Of a stretch of DNA of 64,000 nt, positions 22,439 to 33,857 are shown in pieces (positions within the stretch are counted from its first letter, which is position 1; the number at the start of each line of letters is the position of its first letter). The position numbers and the translations under genes are program-made. The DNA is from Chloranthus sessilifolius. Lineage: Eukaryota; Streptophyta; Magnoliopsida; Chloranthales; Chloranthaceae. The notes below the pieces were generated by a model that saw only the letters and a list, made by a program, of their open reading frames with translations, ran no database searches and was not told the origin of the DNA. The stretch lies in NCBI GenBank assembly GCA_021018995.1, contig CM037588.1, positions 92,664,765 through 92,728,764 on the forward strand, given 5' to 3'.

Positions 22439-23468
22439 TTCCCCCTTTAAACAAATTCGACCTTGAACTTTGGCTAACATGAATTTTCATCGCGGAGGTC
22501 ACAGACAACATATAGGGAACCTCAATCGGAAGTAGCTTGGACAAGTAAACTAGATTCAACTTGGGCGAGATCCTATTTATCTTTGATATGTTGACAAGAA
22601 TCGACGTCAACATAGCCGACACGATCCTGAGACCTGTGGGTTATGGGATCGATAAACTTCATTTTAGATCATTGTTCTTCAACGATCTCATGCTCGGTAA
22701 GACTTATTGCGGAAACTTGCTCTTCAACAGTCTTGGGCTTTTCAACGGTGTTGGGATTAGTACGGATATTGATCGTAAGGGGGTTTTCATCAACAGGCAC
22801 GAAATCTTTGACCGATTTTGGTGCTATCACGGGTTTGGGCAGCTGATCGATTAATAATTTTTGGTGAGATGAGGTTGGCTAGGGTAACTTCGGTTACAGG
22901 CTTGGTTTCTTGAACGGGCTCTGGGCTGTAAGCTGTTACGGGAGCTGTAATTGACATAGATTTTACACTGATAATGGAATCTGTAACGGGTGTAGGTGTT
23001 ATGACGATTATGGGATTAAAACTGACGGTTGGCGATGGGGTTGGGTTGACAGACATGGAATTTGAAAGCTTAAATCTCAAAGCTTCAAGTCTTGCCGATA
23101 TGAATTCCTCTTATAGTTTGAAAAGAAAATCCTTAAGAAATTGTTGAACGAAACTCCTGCTTAACACCTTTGGTATCCGACGTGAAATTTTTAACTCACG
23201 TAGAATCTCAAAAGTAAGCACTCGATTAATTAAAACTGACCAATATTGAGTTGTTAAATTCAAATACCTCATACTCCGCAATCTAGCTGCCACTACCTCC
23301 CATACTTGTCCAATCGTAGAAATCCTCTTATATAAATCAAGTTTCTTCCGCCGATCCACGAATGATCCCATGCTAGTCATCTGATCATTCAACTCGCAAA
23401 AGGTGTTGATAAACTGTTCTTTACTCATGGACTTTGTGCCGAGTTTTAAACTTGCTCTAATACCAATT
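22439..23468 (-). pseudogene. Element C internal region, small Gag-like remnants
   Basis: Two short frames (23111-23428, 105 residues; 22790-23080, Pro/Thr/Val-rich) have no diagnostic domain. The end nearest the 3' LTR encodes LPIEVPYMLSV, shared with the polyprotein tail of element B (about 15290-15320), which ties C to the A/B family. No protease, RT or integrase. Confidence 0.6.
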
Positions 23469-24267
23469 TGATGCAGGAAAATAGCATGCTAACCCTAAAA
23501 TAGCTTAAATCTCGCACGATAGGGGTTAGGGTTCTCGCTCGTCAATTAAAACAAAAATAAAAAAGAAAATAGGGGTAGAAGAAGATTCAAGGAATCACTC
23601 TAGGGAAGAAAAGTTAGCCTCACACCAAACCACACGCAGGAGAAGAATCACTCTTCTAATGAAAGCTCATCTCAAGTTCTCTAGAATTCGTACAAAGCAA
23701 AACTCATAAATTCTATTAATCATCCATTCAATATTCTTATTAGAGATTACAATGTGTAATTATAAAGAAACGAAACCCTAAGAATACTACTAAGATTAAA
23801 ACTCCTAATCAACCATTAAAACTTTCTAATCTTACGACCATAATTAATTTTACTACTAATCATTTTTTTAAATTACACGATCACTGTTGAAGGGTCAAAC
23901 GATGTTCGATTCGCGTGAAATTATTCTTATTTGAAAGCTTATCGAAGTAGCTTTCCAACAAGATAAGAATCACTCAATTCCGACATATATTGATAGACTT
24001 ATGACCACTTTTTTGATGGTTGCGCTGAAGGTGACAAAATTAATAGTCACATCACATATATGTGCCTGACCTCTAAATAATTCAAATAAGGAAACTAATC
24101 CTAAAATAAACCACTTATTAAAAGAATCTTAATAAAAAGAAAACTAAACCTAGATAAACTGCCTAAAATAATGTGCATACGGGTCTTTAACAGCCTTTAT
24201 AAAAACCCATTCGTGGGTTTACTTTCTCTTTTGATGTCTCCTCTTTATCCGACCACAATCTCAACGT
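23469..24267 (-). repeat. Element C 5' LTR, missing its last bases
   Basis: Matches 21625-22438 until the ATCTCAACGT near 24267; the final 20 or so bases present in the partner are replaced by the adjoining LTR. Confidence 0.75.
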
Positions 24268-25138
24268 ATTATTTTAGAATTAATACGAGTAATTGAAATA
24301 TGAATTTTCCTAGCATATTAACATTGAAATTAAAGAGGATTTCAATTAAATAATTTGATTTAGCCCATAACAGTGTTACTTTCGCAGTACGTTCCCTATA
24401 CGATCTAGAAGACTAGGGTTCTTTAGCGAACAATTAGATCTCCAACAATTTAGAGCTTCGAATGAACTCAAAGAGTTTTTTCGAATCCGTGCGGAATAAA
24501 TCAATAAGATGATTCTAGGTCTTTAGCAATTCAAGGCTCAAATAGAAGAAATTGTGTTAGGACTATTGAGCGATCTTAGGTTAGGCTAAGGAAAGATCAA
24601 GCAAGCAAAACACGCAATTAATTCCGGATTTTGGGAATAAGATAAGTAGAAAATCAACCAAACACTTACAAGTTGATGGAGATAAGAGTAGATAAGAAGG
24701 ATAGAAAGTTGGCCTCGCACCAAACTGCATGCGGAAAGAAGAATCGCTCTTCCAAGTCTTGAGAGAATCTCACCGTCGAAGAAAACTTTGATTAAAACTC
24801 TCAATTATACAAAAAGCAATATTCAATAACCATTAATTTTCAAATTGTATTTACAATGCCTTTATATAGGTAAACCAAATCCTTACTAAGCAAATAATCG
24901 AATTTAGAAAGACTCCTAGGCTAAGAAGGAAACGAAAACCTAAATTCTGAATAAAACTAAATTCCGTACATCGTTTCCGTGCAAAGTCGCTCGAGCGAGC
25001 TTGATTATCGCTCGAGTGAGTCTTCAAAGTGCCAACGGGTCTTTAACGGGCCTTTTAAAAACCCATTCGTGGGTCCTCTTTCGATGTCTCTTCTTTATCC
25101 GGCCACGATCTCAGTGTGTAGGCTTCAATTTCGCATCA
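24268..25138 (-). repeat. LTR D, fused to element C
   Basis: Contains LTR B-family words in the same order (GTTACTTTCGCAGTACGTTCC, AGAAGACTAGGGTTCTT, the TTGGCCTCGCACCAAACTGC box near 24710) and ends TTTCGCATCA. Its plus-strand start is missing. Two CGCTCGAGCG palindromes lie at 24987-25020. Confidence 0.7.
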
Positions 25139-25540
25139 AGTCACCTATGGACTTCACCCCTGATGAACTTTGTTGATTTTATCAATGAGGCTAAAAACCT
25201 TTGCTAATCATGTTTCTGGGATATGCTTCACTAATTGCAAGCCACAACTCTCTCATTGAAGTAGCTTACATAACATGGAGTGTAACAACCAAGTCACCAC
25301 AGTCATATTAGTCCATACATTTTTCATCCGTACGAGCTGGTTTGGGAATGGTACCATCCACATACCCCAATTTTTCCTTTGAAGTAAGAAATAATTCCAC
25401 TGATCGAGACCATACTAAATAGTTTGTACTATCGAATTTAACTGTGGTTATATGAAGCCCATAGCTGCTTCCATTAGGTCCAATATTCGTACTTTCTTTA
25501 ATGTTTTCCATTAGTGCAACACAAGTCCACACTTCCACAT
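25139..25540 (-). pseudogene. Copia gag N-terminus
   Basis: Minus strand frame 25308-25538 encodes ITTVKFDSTNYLVWSRSVEL and LGYVDGTIPKP, the conserved N-terminal block of copia Gag (substrate of UBN2/DUF4219-type families). It then decays and is cut at 25138 by element C. Confidence 0.85.
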
Positions 25541-26218
25541 TAAGTAAGTGAAAACAAGGAATGCTAGTCTACAAAGTAAGAGGCCACGTAATAACAGCCA
25601 ACAGTACTGCTGGATAAGATCAAGGAGATCACAAACACATTCACACAAATATCTCAGCTAATAGGTTCACGACCAACAGTTACCCTTTCACGAGAATCGG
25701 CACAACTCCTTCAAGACCCAACCAAATCTTACGAGACTGGTACCATACTGTTTCTGGCATAAAATCGATGCATTCTCGTCATACAAATAAAAATCTATCT
25801 CCAGCGCAGAAGCTGAGATCCCAATTTTCCGTGAATCAGATGTTGAAGATGAAAATCACATTATTCAATAGAAAACTACACATAAAACAAAGATTTTTCT
25901 CTAATCGAGATTCCTCATGTTAATCTGATCAAAACCCATTAAAGGCAGACCCACTTTATGACCTCACAGAATCAAGAACCAAGAAAAACAGTGAATGAGT
26001 GGAAACACGTAAAATCCTTCGAAACATCCAGAAAGAAGCCTCAAATGGAGAAGTTACAAGAGACAAATGTAGTCAATTGAGGATTCCCATCACATTGGTG
26101 TAGTGATTTTTCACTTTCGGAGTCGGTTATTTGACTGGGATGATGCCAGCATGAAGTCATACTGACATCAGCAATGGATGAGGTGGCATCAGCAACATAA
26201 ATGACAGATCTGGGCCTC
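25541..26218 (-). other. Copia 5' leader
   Basis: Non-coding DNA between the copia primer-binding site and Gag. No domain, RNA gene or repeat is seen beyond a 5-bp-scale GATGNCATCAGC duplication near 26140-26190. Confidence 0.4.
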
Positions 26219-26231
26219 ACTTTGATACCAA
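26219..26231 (-). other. Copia primer-binding site (tRNA-iMet)
   Basis: Minus strand TTGGTATCAAAGT two bases from the LTR end; one mismatch from the usual Met-tRNA complement. Confidence 0.75.
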
Positions 26232-26233
26232 AT

Positions 26234-26417
26234 TGAATCCGTTGTAATTAAACGTGGCTTAGAAATTAGGGTTAATGGAAAGTTACCCTCACACCCTTGA
26301 TCAATAGTATATATATTCCTTATAAAATAACAAGATCCTCTATGGAGCACTAATACACACACCCACTATATATTTAAAAGACTATATAGGCCAACTAATG
26401 ATTAAACTACAGGCACA
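26234..26417 (-). repeat. Copia 5' LTR (184 bp)
   Basis: Plus strand runs TGAATCCG to AGGCACA. Shares its second half with the remnant at 11767-11914. Short LTRs are normal for copia. Confidence 0.75.
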
Positions 26418-26811
26418 CGAACAAACTGTGTTTTTCTCCAAGCAAATAAATTTGATTTAAATGCATTTTGTGAACAAAATGCCGTTTGTGTCAATATGTT
26501 GTTGAGTGAACATTTAAATAAATTTTTATGCATGACAAAGCATATGCAATGGTATGATATTATAATTCTCTGTGATGATTGGGTAGAGTTAATCTGGTAA
26601 ATGCATTATTCATTGAAGAAATATAGAATCTCTTATATTTGGGATCCATTTTAATAAACGTTTTATTTGATAGATTAGAGAAAGTTGGCACGACCAGATG
26701 GGCTTTAATGTTTCCAAACTCGTGTCGAGAATTCAAGTAACATATTGCTAGTACTTTTGGGCTTACTCGGCATTACCAATCTAACTTACTGATCAAATAA
26801 AAAAAAGTACT
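26418..26811. other. Unassigned AT-rich DNA, possible host intron
   Basis: No ORF, repeat or RNA signal recognised. It lies between the copia insertion and a LINE, upstream of the FGGY kinase exons on the same strand, so it may be intron of that gene. Confidence 0.3.
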
Positions 26812-28820
26812 GTTTTTTTTTTCTTGATCGGTAAGGGCAGCAGAATATATTGAAAAACCAGCGAGAAGTTGGGAGAAGTACAGGAGGTCCAAAATGACCC
26901 ATGAAAGGAACAAAAACAAAAACAAAAACCAAAGAGCAACCGCCCCTCAACTGAGGCCCTAAGACAGACAAAATTGAGCTAACGAAAATCAAACAGCTCA
27001 GGAGGATTGCCAGTCCCAATCTTATCTAGGTTAACCCAGAGGCACATCAAATCTAAGATACCCTTCAGAAGCAATCCTACCGGGCGGCGCCTCCTACCGA
27101 ATATACGATCATTCCTTTCTAGCCAAATACTTTAAAGGACCGCAAAGAAATCCACCTTCCAAAAAGCCAACAGCTGGCCCTCCAACTGGGCACCAAACCA
27201 AGTAAAAAAATGAGAAGGAATGGCGCTAGAGATCACCTATGCCATTCCGAAAGATCTCAGAATAACGGTCCAGATCTCGACCACTACCAGCACTCAAGGA
27301 AGAGATGAGAAGTTGTCTCTTCCGCTTGCAAGCACATTACACACATATTTGGCATTTCTTTACCCCGCACAATCAGTTGGCCAACAGTCAAAACCCTACC
27401 CCTCACCACCATCCATGCAAAAAACCTGACTTTGAGTGGCACCGGAGCACTCCACGAAGCAGTTCACTTTACTCTAGTAAGTGGTCTAATAGACAACATA
27501 CGGTAGAAAGAGCGGACCGAAAAACTTCCTTTAGCGTTAGGAAGCTAGCATCTAGAGTCACACCGCAGCTGATTCCTATTAGACTTATTCACCTGGTCAT
27601 GTAACTTGAGAAACGGTTGCAACTCGTCATCCTTTAAAAATTGCCGAGTAAAGATATTCCACACCATCCTTCCCCCTTGCTCCAAAGACTCCTCGTCCAC
27701 AAAACAGCTAGGGGAAGCAGCAATCCTGAAGATAGTGGGGAAGGAGGCACACAGAGGACTTAAAAACTTATCCATAGATCTAGCTAGAATCTGACACGCG
27801 AGCTATCGCCCCAGCTAAATTGAATCCATCTGACAAAATCCGGCCAAACTGAATGGACTCCCTTCCACCAAGCTGAAGGGTTTCTGATCCCGGTCACTCG
27901 TATACCCCATTTGCCACTAGTCCAGCCATATGTTTGGGAAAGCACTTGAACCCACATGCTATTCTTTTCTTTGTCCAAATCGGCTCTCCACAGCCATTTA
28001 CCTATAAGAGCTTTATTAACATTTTGAAGATTACGGATACCCAACCCCCCGACCTCTTTAGGCATCTGACACACGTCCCAACTAACTAAGTGGTACCTCA
28101 TGTCGAGCCCCGACCCTTCCCAAAGAAAGTTTCGCTGAATTTGCTCAAGCTTGTCAATCATCGCTGCCGGACATTTGGACTTTGAGAGGTTGAAGACCGG
28201 GAGACTAGCCAACATCAATTTAACAAGCAAGGGTCAACCGTGTGCCACTTTTCAATAACTTTCCCTTCCATGAAGTTAGCCAAGCTTCGCATCTCTTGAT
28301 CACCGGATCCCACTTTGCCATCGAGCGATTGCCAACATCAAGAGGGGAGGGGGGAATAGCTAATGGGCAGCTGCTGGGAGACATAGTCAACCATATCAGC
28401 TAACTGAGACAACAACTGTGAATCCACACCAATCCCGACTACCGAGGACTTGAGGAGATTTACCTGTAGGACCGAAATTGCTTCAAAAATTACAAGCACA
28501 TCCGCCATCAATTGAATCTCTACCAGGTCAGCCTTACAAAATGGCACTATATCGTTTGCATACTGGAAATGAGTCAAAACCTGACCCTAACCTCCCACCG
28601 GAATTCCTGAAATCAGGTTCAGCCGCCTGGCTTGCGATAAAAGAACCCTTAGCGCTTCCCCTACCATCATAAATAATAGAGGCGACGGGGGATCCCCCTG
28701 CCTCAGACCTCTTGAGCTTCTGAATTAACCTGCCAGAGAACCGTCAACTAGAATTGAAAACCATGCCAAAGAGATGCAGGCCCTAATCCATCCCCTCCAA
28801 GTCTGTCCGAAACCGATAAA
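26812..28820 (-). mobile_element. 5'-truncated LINE, minus strand
   Basis: A T run at 26812-26822 is the poly(A) tail on the minus strand. Upstream lie the 3' half of a plant LINE ORF2, with RT motif GLRQGDPP near 28700 and zf-RVT near 27400-27550. The 5' end is lost near 28820. I could not find a convincing target duplication. Confidence 0.85.
27400..28810 (-). pseudogene. LINE ORF2 fragment (RT and zf-RVT)
   Basis: In order on the minus strand: RT motif GLRQGDPP, the catalytic YADD box mutated to Y-A-N-D at about 28550-28565, then the frame 27784-28230 with RNFLWEG, KEVGGLGIRNL, KWLWR and WWKGVHSVW, then KVRFFAWMVVRGRVLT and C-V-M-C of zf-RVT. Several shifts and stops. The Asp-to-Asn change abolishes the first catalytic Asp. 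Confidence 0.85.
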
Positions 28821-28941
28821 GAGTTAAATTTTTGTATTGCAAAGTCAGAACTAATTTCCCTTACTCAAACATGCTAGGGGGACTTCAAGATCATTGATTA
28901 TTACTGAGAGCTTTAGCTTAAAAGAAAAAAGGGGGCTAGAA

Positions 28942-29333
28942 CTTTCACTTGAGAGTTGTACCGTGGCACATGGTTAAAAAGAAAGACTTTGTTATTTTTG
29001 GGATCTGTGCCACTTGGAACACCATCTAAGCCGTCTGATTTGAAGAACATGATGGAAAGATCTTTGTGGCCAAATCAGATGACTGACAAATCAGTTGATA
29101 GAGATCATGTTTTGTGCCAATTTTTGGCTTCAAATATCTTTACATCATGATCTTCAAATCAGATGGCTTAGATGGTATTTTACGTCACACAAATCCCACA
29201 AATAACAAAGTCTTTCTGTTTAACTACATGCCACGGTACAAATTTCGTGTTCACGTCACACAAATCCCACAAATAACAAAGTCTTTTTGTTTAACCACAT
29301 GCCACGGTACAAATTTCGTGTGCAAGTTGTAGG
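28942..29333. mobile_element. Fold-back MITE with duplicated right arm
   Basis: The left arm (28955-29060: TTGTACCGTGGCACATGG, then GACTTTGTTATTT and CCATCTAAGCCGTCTGATTT) is the inverted copy of the right side. A 70-bp piece of the right arm is tandemly repeated, 29182-29251 and 29252-29321, differing at a few positions. No coding capacity. Confidence 0.8.
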
Positions 29334-30696
29334 TCCCGAGAAAAAATATCGTTCAACATTAGTATTTTTCTATATTTTTGTATTTAGTTGTTTAGTTTAT
29401 TAATAAATCCCAAACTTTAAAAAAGAAGAAAAGAAAACAATTAGAAACACAGGAATCTTCTATAGCAATCTGTTTTTAGAGAAAGCTATACAAGATTGCT
29501 TGGGCTGGTTAAAATGGGTATGCCATTACTGGTATGACACTGTGAGGGTGCCTAGATTATATAGCAAGCGACGATAGCTTTTTTCAAAGTTTTTATATTT
29601 TCTATCTTGGTTTCTTCTTTGCAATGTAGATATTTACAAGTTTGTACAACTTTCTCGGGCCTGAGCACTGGCCATGGCACTAGGATGATCTTTATTATGC
29701 ATATGGCACATTTAGTATAGGATGATGTAGACATTCTGATCAAGACCTGGCAACTTGATTTAATGCTCTACATTTTGGTGCAATAATAAACATCATGTTT
29801 TATTGGTGTTCAAAAGCGTTCATCGATCAGAAAGTCAAATAAGGGCTGATGTCATTACCTAAGAGAGATTGGATGATGTCAGTTAACTTAAATGCTTATT
29901 TTTATTTAGTTTTGGACTTTAGCTTAGGTGTTATTCTTTCATATATTAAGTTAATTCACACCATCAGCTTGTATCATAGAGCCCTAAAACTGCCCTTGTA
30001 TGAAGGATTGAAATGGTAGAAGTATAATGAGCAGAAGAGAAACCAATAAAGCCTTGGAGAGAAGTACTGAGAAACAACATGAAGGATTTGGGAGTAGCAG
30101 AGTTTTGAGTGGAGAAATAAAACTCATCTGCCGACCCCAAATAGTAGCTAGAAAAAGGAGAAGGCGACAATGGCAATAATTTTAAGTTGTTAACTACTAT
30201 TGAGTCAGGTTAGTGTGCTAAACATAAATACCTATGTTTAAGTGCAAGTGTTAAAACAGTCCTAGCATGTAAGTGTTTAAAGGCAAGATTCTTGGTAGAA
30301 GCGTGTAAAGTCAAAAGTCCTACTCCCAGTAGGAATTTGAAGTAGGGTAGGTTTTCTTTTGTTCCTAGTTTAGGAGTCTTGAGTAGGTTTACTTTTATTT
30401 TATTTAAAAGCATTAAAGAAGATACAAAATCACTTATATTGACTTTTATGAATTAAAAATAGAAGTTTTTTGCTTTCAGTATTCAAGGTTTATTATTGTA
30501 ATGATCTTGCTTTTGTTGTTTTTCCTTTGGTATATATATTATTTCTAGGCTTTACCAATTGCGCCTTGCATCACATTTTCTATACAAAAGGTGCTCTGAT
30601 CAGAAGGTTCTTTTGTCCTGAGCACCTATTATTAACTGAAAAATTCATCTATCGAAGTTATAGCACGACTCTTACATTCTCTTTCTTCATCTTCAG
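29334..30696. other. No gene seen; probable intron of the FGGY kinase gene
   Basis: AT-rich, with no coding similarity recognised in either strand and none of the expected preceding FGGY exons. It ends in a polypyrimidine stretch and CAG at 30694-30696, a good splice acceptor for the next exon. Confidence 0.4.
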
Positions 30697-30794
30697 ATTG
30701 ACACGCTCCTTGCATGTGGTGGACTCTCCAAGAATCCATTGTATATTCAACAACATGCAGATATTGTTGGTAACTCCCTCCCCCTCCCTCCCCC

Positions 30795-30832
<38 letters not shown>

Positions 30833-31801
30833 GAACATGATACTTGACTCAAAAATTACAGGTTGCTCGATAATTCTTCCCAAAGAAAGCGAGTCTGTAC
30901 TCTTGGGTGCTGCCATTCTCGGAGCTGTTGCTGCGAAGAAATATACTGGCCTTCATGATGCTATGAGAGCTCTGAATGCAACTGGTCAGGTATAGGAATT
31001 CTGATATCGACATTAAATAAGATTTTGAGTGATCAAACAACAATCGCTTCGCCATTTATTCAATTTCACACTGCTTTTCTATTTAAAAAGTTTTCCCTAA
31101 TGGTTTCGGAAATCATTGATTGCTTCAGGGTTTGGCCTGTAGCTTGACTGGGAGGTGGACTGTAACACAACCTTCAGGTTACTGGTTCAATCCCAGCTTA
31201 CCTATTAAATATAATAATAATTAATAAATATTGTTAATTGAAAATCGTCACCCATGCACTCTTGAAATATGGTTAACTATGCGAAATTTCATTTTTTGTG
31301 TGAAGTTTCGGGTCGTGGGCCTCGTAGCATTAGTTTCGTTTGGAGGAGAGACCTTTAAAAAAAGTTCACTTTGGGAGTACCCTTTTAACCGATTGGTCGG
31401 ACTGATGTTCCTAGTTGACTCCAAATCTAGTTGTGGCAAGTGTTCAGATTTACATTGGATAATTTTTGTACACTTCACCATGAGGTCAAAATCGTCCGGT
31501 CTTGGTATCAGTGGTGAATGTTAAAGAATTATCCAAAGTAATGTGAACACGTGCCAAAACTAGATTGGAAGTCAACTAGGAACACCATTCCGACCAATCG
31601 GGTAAACGGGTACTACCAAAGTAAACTTTTTAACAAAAAATAAAATTAAAAATCAGAGATTGATACACACATGGACAGGTTATCCATCCATCTGAAGACC
31701 CCATGGTGAAGAAGTATCATGATGCTAAATATCGTGTTTTTCGGGAACTCTATCAGCAGCAGCTTTCTCATCGTGCGATCATGGCAAATGCATTGCACTA
31801 A
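30697..31801 (+). CDS. FGGY-family carbohydrate kinase, last three exons (partial)
   Basis: Three exons, 30697-30769, 30862-30989 and 31679-31801 (TAA at 31799-31801), join in frame with GT-AG introns of 92 and 689 bp. They encode the end of an FGGY kinase: IDTLLACGGLSKNPLYIQ (the C-terminal-domain Gly-Gly region that binds ATP), ESVLLGAAILGAVA (the conserved ALGAA-like helix) and LHDAMRAL, VKKYHDAKYRVFREL. The family phosphorylates sugars such as ribulose; this C-terminus resembles the plant ribulokinase-like FGGY protein. The exact substrate cannot be told from this part. The N-terminal FGGY domain and earlier exons are not in the sequence between 26418 and 30696, and may lie left of the window beyond the TE nest. 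The exons show no stop or shift, so the gene may be alive. Confidence 0.9.
30770..30861 (+). other. FGGY kinase intron with C-rich and CT-repeat tract
   Basis: A 92-bp GT-AG intron. From about 30777 to 30832 it is pure pyrimidine, first C-rich and then (CT)n, leaving about 30 bp to the acceptor ATTACAG. The phase is 1 (G|GT, Gly). Confidence 0.85.
31134..31203 (+). repeat. SINE-like tRNA-derived fragment in FGGY intron
   Basis: TAGCTTGACTGGG (31140-31152) fits box A and GGTTCAATCCC (31184-31194) fits box B, about 32 bp apart, followed by an AT-rich tail. It does not fold as a complete tRNA, so a tRNA-derived SINE start is the likeliest reading. Confidence 0.5.
31352..31637. mobile_element. 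Fold-back MITE in the last FGGY intron
   Basis: Arms 31352-31478 and 31511-31637 are inverted copies over nearly their full length (for example CCGATTGGTCGGA against TTCCGACCAATCGG, GTTCCTAGTTGACT against AGTCAACTAGGAAC), with a loop of about 30 bp. Confidence 0.85.
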
Positions 31802-33186
31802 ATCTAAATGAACGCAATGATCAGGATACTTGAGATGCAGCTAAATGTGTGAAATTCTGATATTTGGAAACTGTTGGCTTTCAACTGTTTAATGTCTCAT
31901 GTGAATTACCAGCACAAATTGAAATGCAAAATTTTCCCTTTATAAATCTCTTCCTGCTGTTTTTCTTTAGCTTTTGGGAATTGAGAACTTTTTTGTTAGG
32001 CCTTTTGCATTTGGTTTTTGCCGATATCTTTGACAGTTAAAATGAAATGAGGGTGCGTTTGGGAAAATAATATTTGGATTTGGAGATTTCAATTCTAGGC
32101 ATTTGAAATATTTGGATTAGCAAATCTCTTGTTTGGATGTTGAAGCAATATATTTGGAGTTGGCTCAAGGATTATTTATAAATGCTTCATTTGACTAGTT
32201 TTAAATAAATGATTAACGAATGCTTTCATTAAATTGGGATATTGAATAACCAAGGAACACCAACATCTATGACAACATTTTGGGAGATGCTTTGGCTAAA
32301 ACTTAAAAAGTATTAGGTGTTGGCATACATTGTGCAATTGGGAATTGAGATGGGGTGGATCCAACCCAATTAATATTTCTTATAATCAAGGGAAATGGAG
32401 TTTTGAATCAGGTCACGCCAGGTTTTCGGGTTGGGTGCCGGATCGGGCCAACTTTTTGAATTAGGTCTAGCATATATTACGTTATACCCTTACCAATCGG
32501 ATAGGCAAAATTTAGACCCAACACAACCCATCCATATCCATATTTATACCTGAGCTAGGCACTGGTAAGTGGTAGCCCAATAATATTTACTTAAATTGGA
32601 ACTGTTTGGTAAGTGAAGAGTTCATATTAATATCTGACTTGGGCACTGCTAGCCCAACAATATATACTCAAGTCCAAATCCATAGCCAAATGCTAACCCA
32701 TCCAAATGGTGTAATTGGATTTAGGGAAACCAAATCAAAATTCCCAAATCCAAATTCTCCATGCATAAGATCAGGTGCACCGCATGGCTGTTAATGGTAA
32801 GTAAGGCTGCAAATGGGTCAGGTCAGCATCAGCCTTAGTTTTAAATCTCAAAAATCTTAGATGTATCGGATAGGGCCGAAATTCTTCTCTGCGATGCGGC
32901 ATCAAACAAAAAATGATTCTAAACGAACTTACATGGTTCAAATATGTGTTTCATCTTATACTATTAAAGTATACTTAACTATTTTGCCATCTGAGACACA
33001 TTTGGATATCTTTTAATTAATATTCAAAATTGAATGGACGTGTGAAAAAATAGACGAATGCTTTCAATGAGCCAGGGTGACCTATTAGCCCAACCCAACC
33101 ATAGAAAGTTAGGTCCCATGTTCAGGTTACCCCTCTACAAAAATTGCCAATATTAGGGCTACCGAAGGCTTAAATACCAAAATCTA

Positions 33187-33189
<3 letters not shown>
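31802..33189 (+). other. FGGY 3' flank with a possible MITE at 32050-32785
   Basis: 31802-32045 is T-rich and probably the 3' UTR. From 32050 (GGGTGCGTTTGGGAAAAT, a motif common at plant MITE ends) to about 32785, the right end carries an inverted, diverged match around CAAATCCAAATTCTCC. Near 32550-32690, two diverged copies of a GGGCACTG...AGCCCAA...AATAT block occur. 32790-33189 shows nothing recognised. Confidence 0.35.

Positions 33190-33280
<91 letters not shown>
33190..33280. repeat. (AC)n followed by (AT)n microsatellite
   Basis: About 19 AC units to 33227, then about 27 AT units to 33280, directly before the 5' LTR of element F. Confidence 0.97.
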
Positions 33281-33283
<3 letters not shown>

Positions 33284-33416
33284 TCCCAATTTTATTGTGC
33301 CTAATATTATATTCATCACATGCCTTGAATTTTCAAGTGTTTTAATTAAAAATGCATGATTTGATTTTTCAAACTCTCATATTTATTTTTGTCATTAATT
33401 AATACAAATTATGTGA

Positions 33417-33470
33417 TAGCCTATGGTTAGTGGCTTAAGTTAGAGACAAGAGGTCAGATGATCGAACGGT
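33417..33470 (+). other. tRNA-like module in element F 5' LTR
   Basis: TAGCCTATGGTTAGTGGC, then GAGGTCAGATGATCGAACGG; box B is damaged relative to the copy at 46866-46878. Confidence 0.5.
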
Positions 33471-33857
33471 AGTATGTAAGTTTTAAACTTTTATTTTAGA
33501 CCAGATTCTAGATCCTTTTTTTTCTAAAACTTTTCTTTTTTAAAGATCGGCGAAACTTTTGCTTCTATTCTCAAACGGTCTTCGTCCTCTTCAAGAGCCA
33601 TCATCGTAGTGAGGAACCCGATTGAATCACGGAAATACAATCGATCTAGGTATGGAGAAATCATGCTTTCCCTTGAAACTTAAAATATCAATTTAAATAT
33701 GAGTTTTATGCTAATTAGTGCTTTTATTGTAAAAATAATGAATGGTATGATTAGATGTGATGCATGATTCAATTGACGATTTTTTAGGTTGATGTTTTTG
33801 GCTAAAAATCGGGTTAAATCTCATCATGCAACTTGAGATACTTTGAGGAGTGCTCAC

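Larger units (their letters stand above)
21625..25138 (-). mobile_element. Non-autonomous LTR element C with a compound right-hand LTR
   Basis: LTR at 21625-22438 recurs at 23469-24267, with about 1.03 kb between. A Met-tRNA-like primer site (minus strand TTGGTATTAGAGC) lies just before 23469 and a polypurine tract AAAGGGGGAA just after 22438. The right LTR runs straight into a second, related LTR (24268-25138) that lacks its own start. Flanks GGTCA (21620-21624) and AGTCA (25139-25143) match 4 of 5, so the whole block behaves as one insertion into copia gag. Confidence 0.75.
11767..26417 (-). mobile_element. Ty1-copia element (decayed, interrupted by nested insertions)
   Basis: On the minus strand the order is short LTR (26234-26417), Met-tRNA primer site, Gag, zinc knuckle, protease, RT, RNase H and an LTR remnant ending at 11914. 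RNase H at the end with the DQLADI motif and RT of the copia type identify Ty1-copia. It holds a solo LTR at 12060-19278 and element C at 21625-25138. Protease and RT are only about 300 bp apart, so the integrase region has been deleted. Confidence 0.85.

Noticed and set aside
29114-29332. 72-residue ORF in the fold-back element
   Set aside because: It is a translation of the tandemly duplicated MITE arm.
30470-30916. ORFs rich in Ser/Leu or Arg/Glu around the FGGY exon
   Set aside because: They are read-through of the CT repeat and the real exon in wrong frames.
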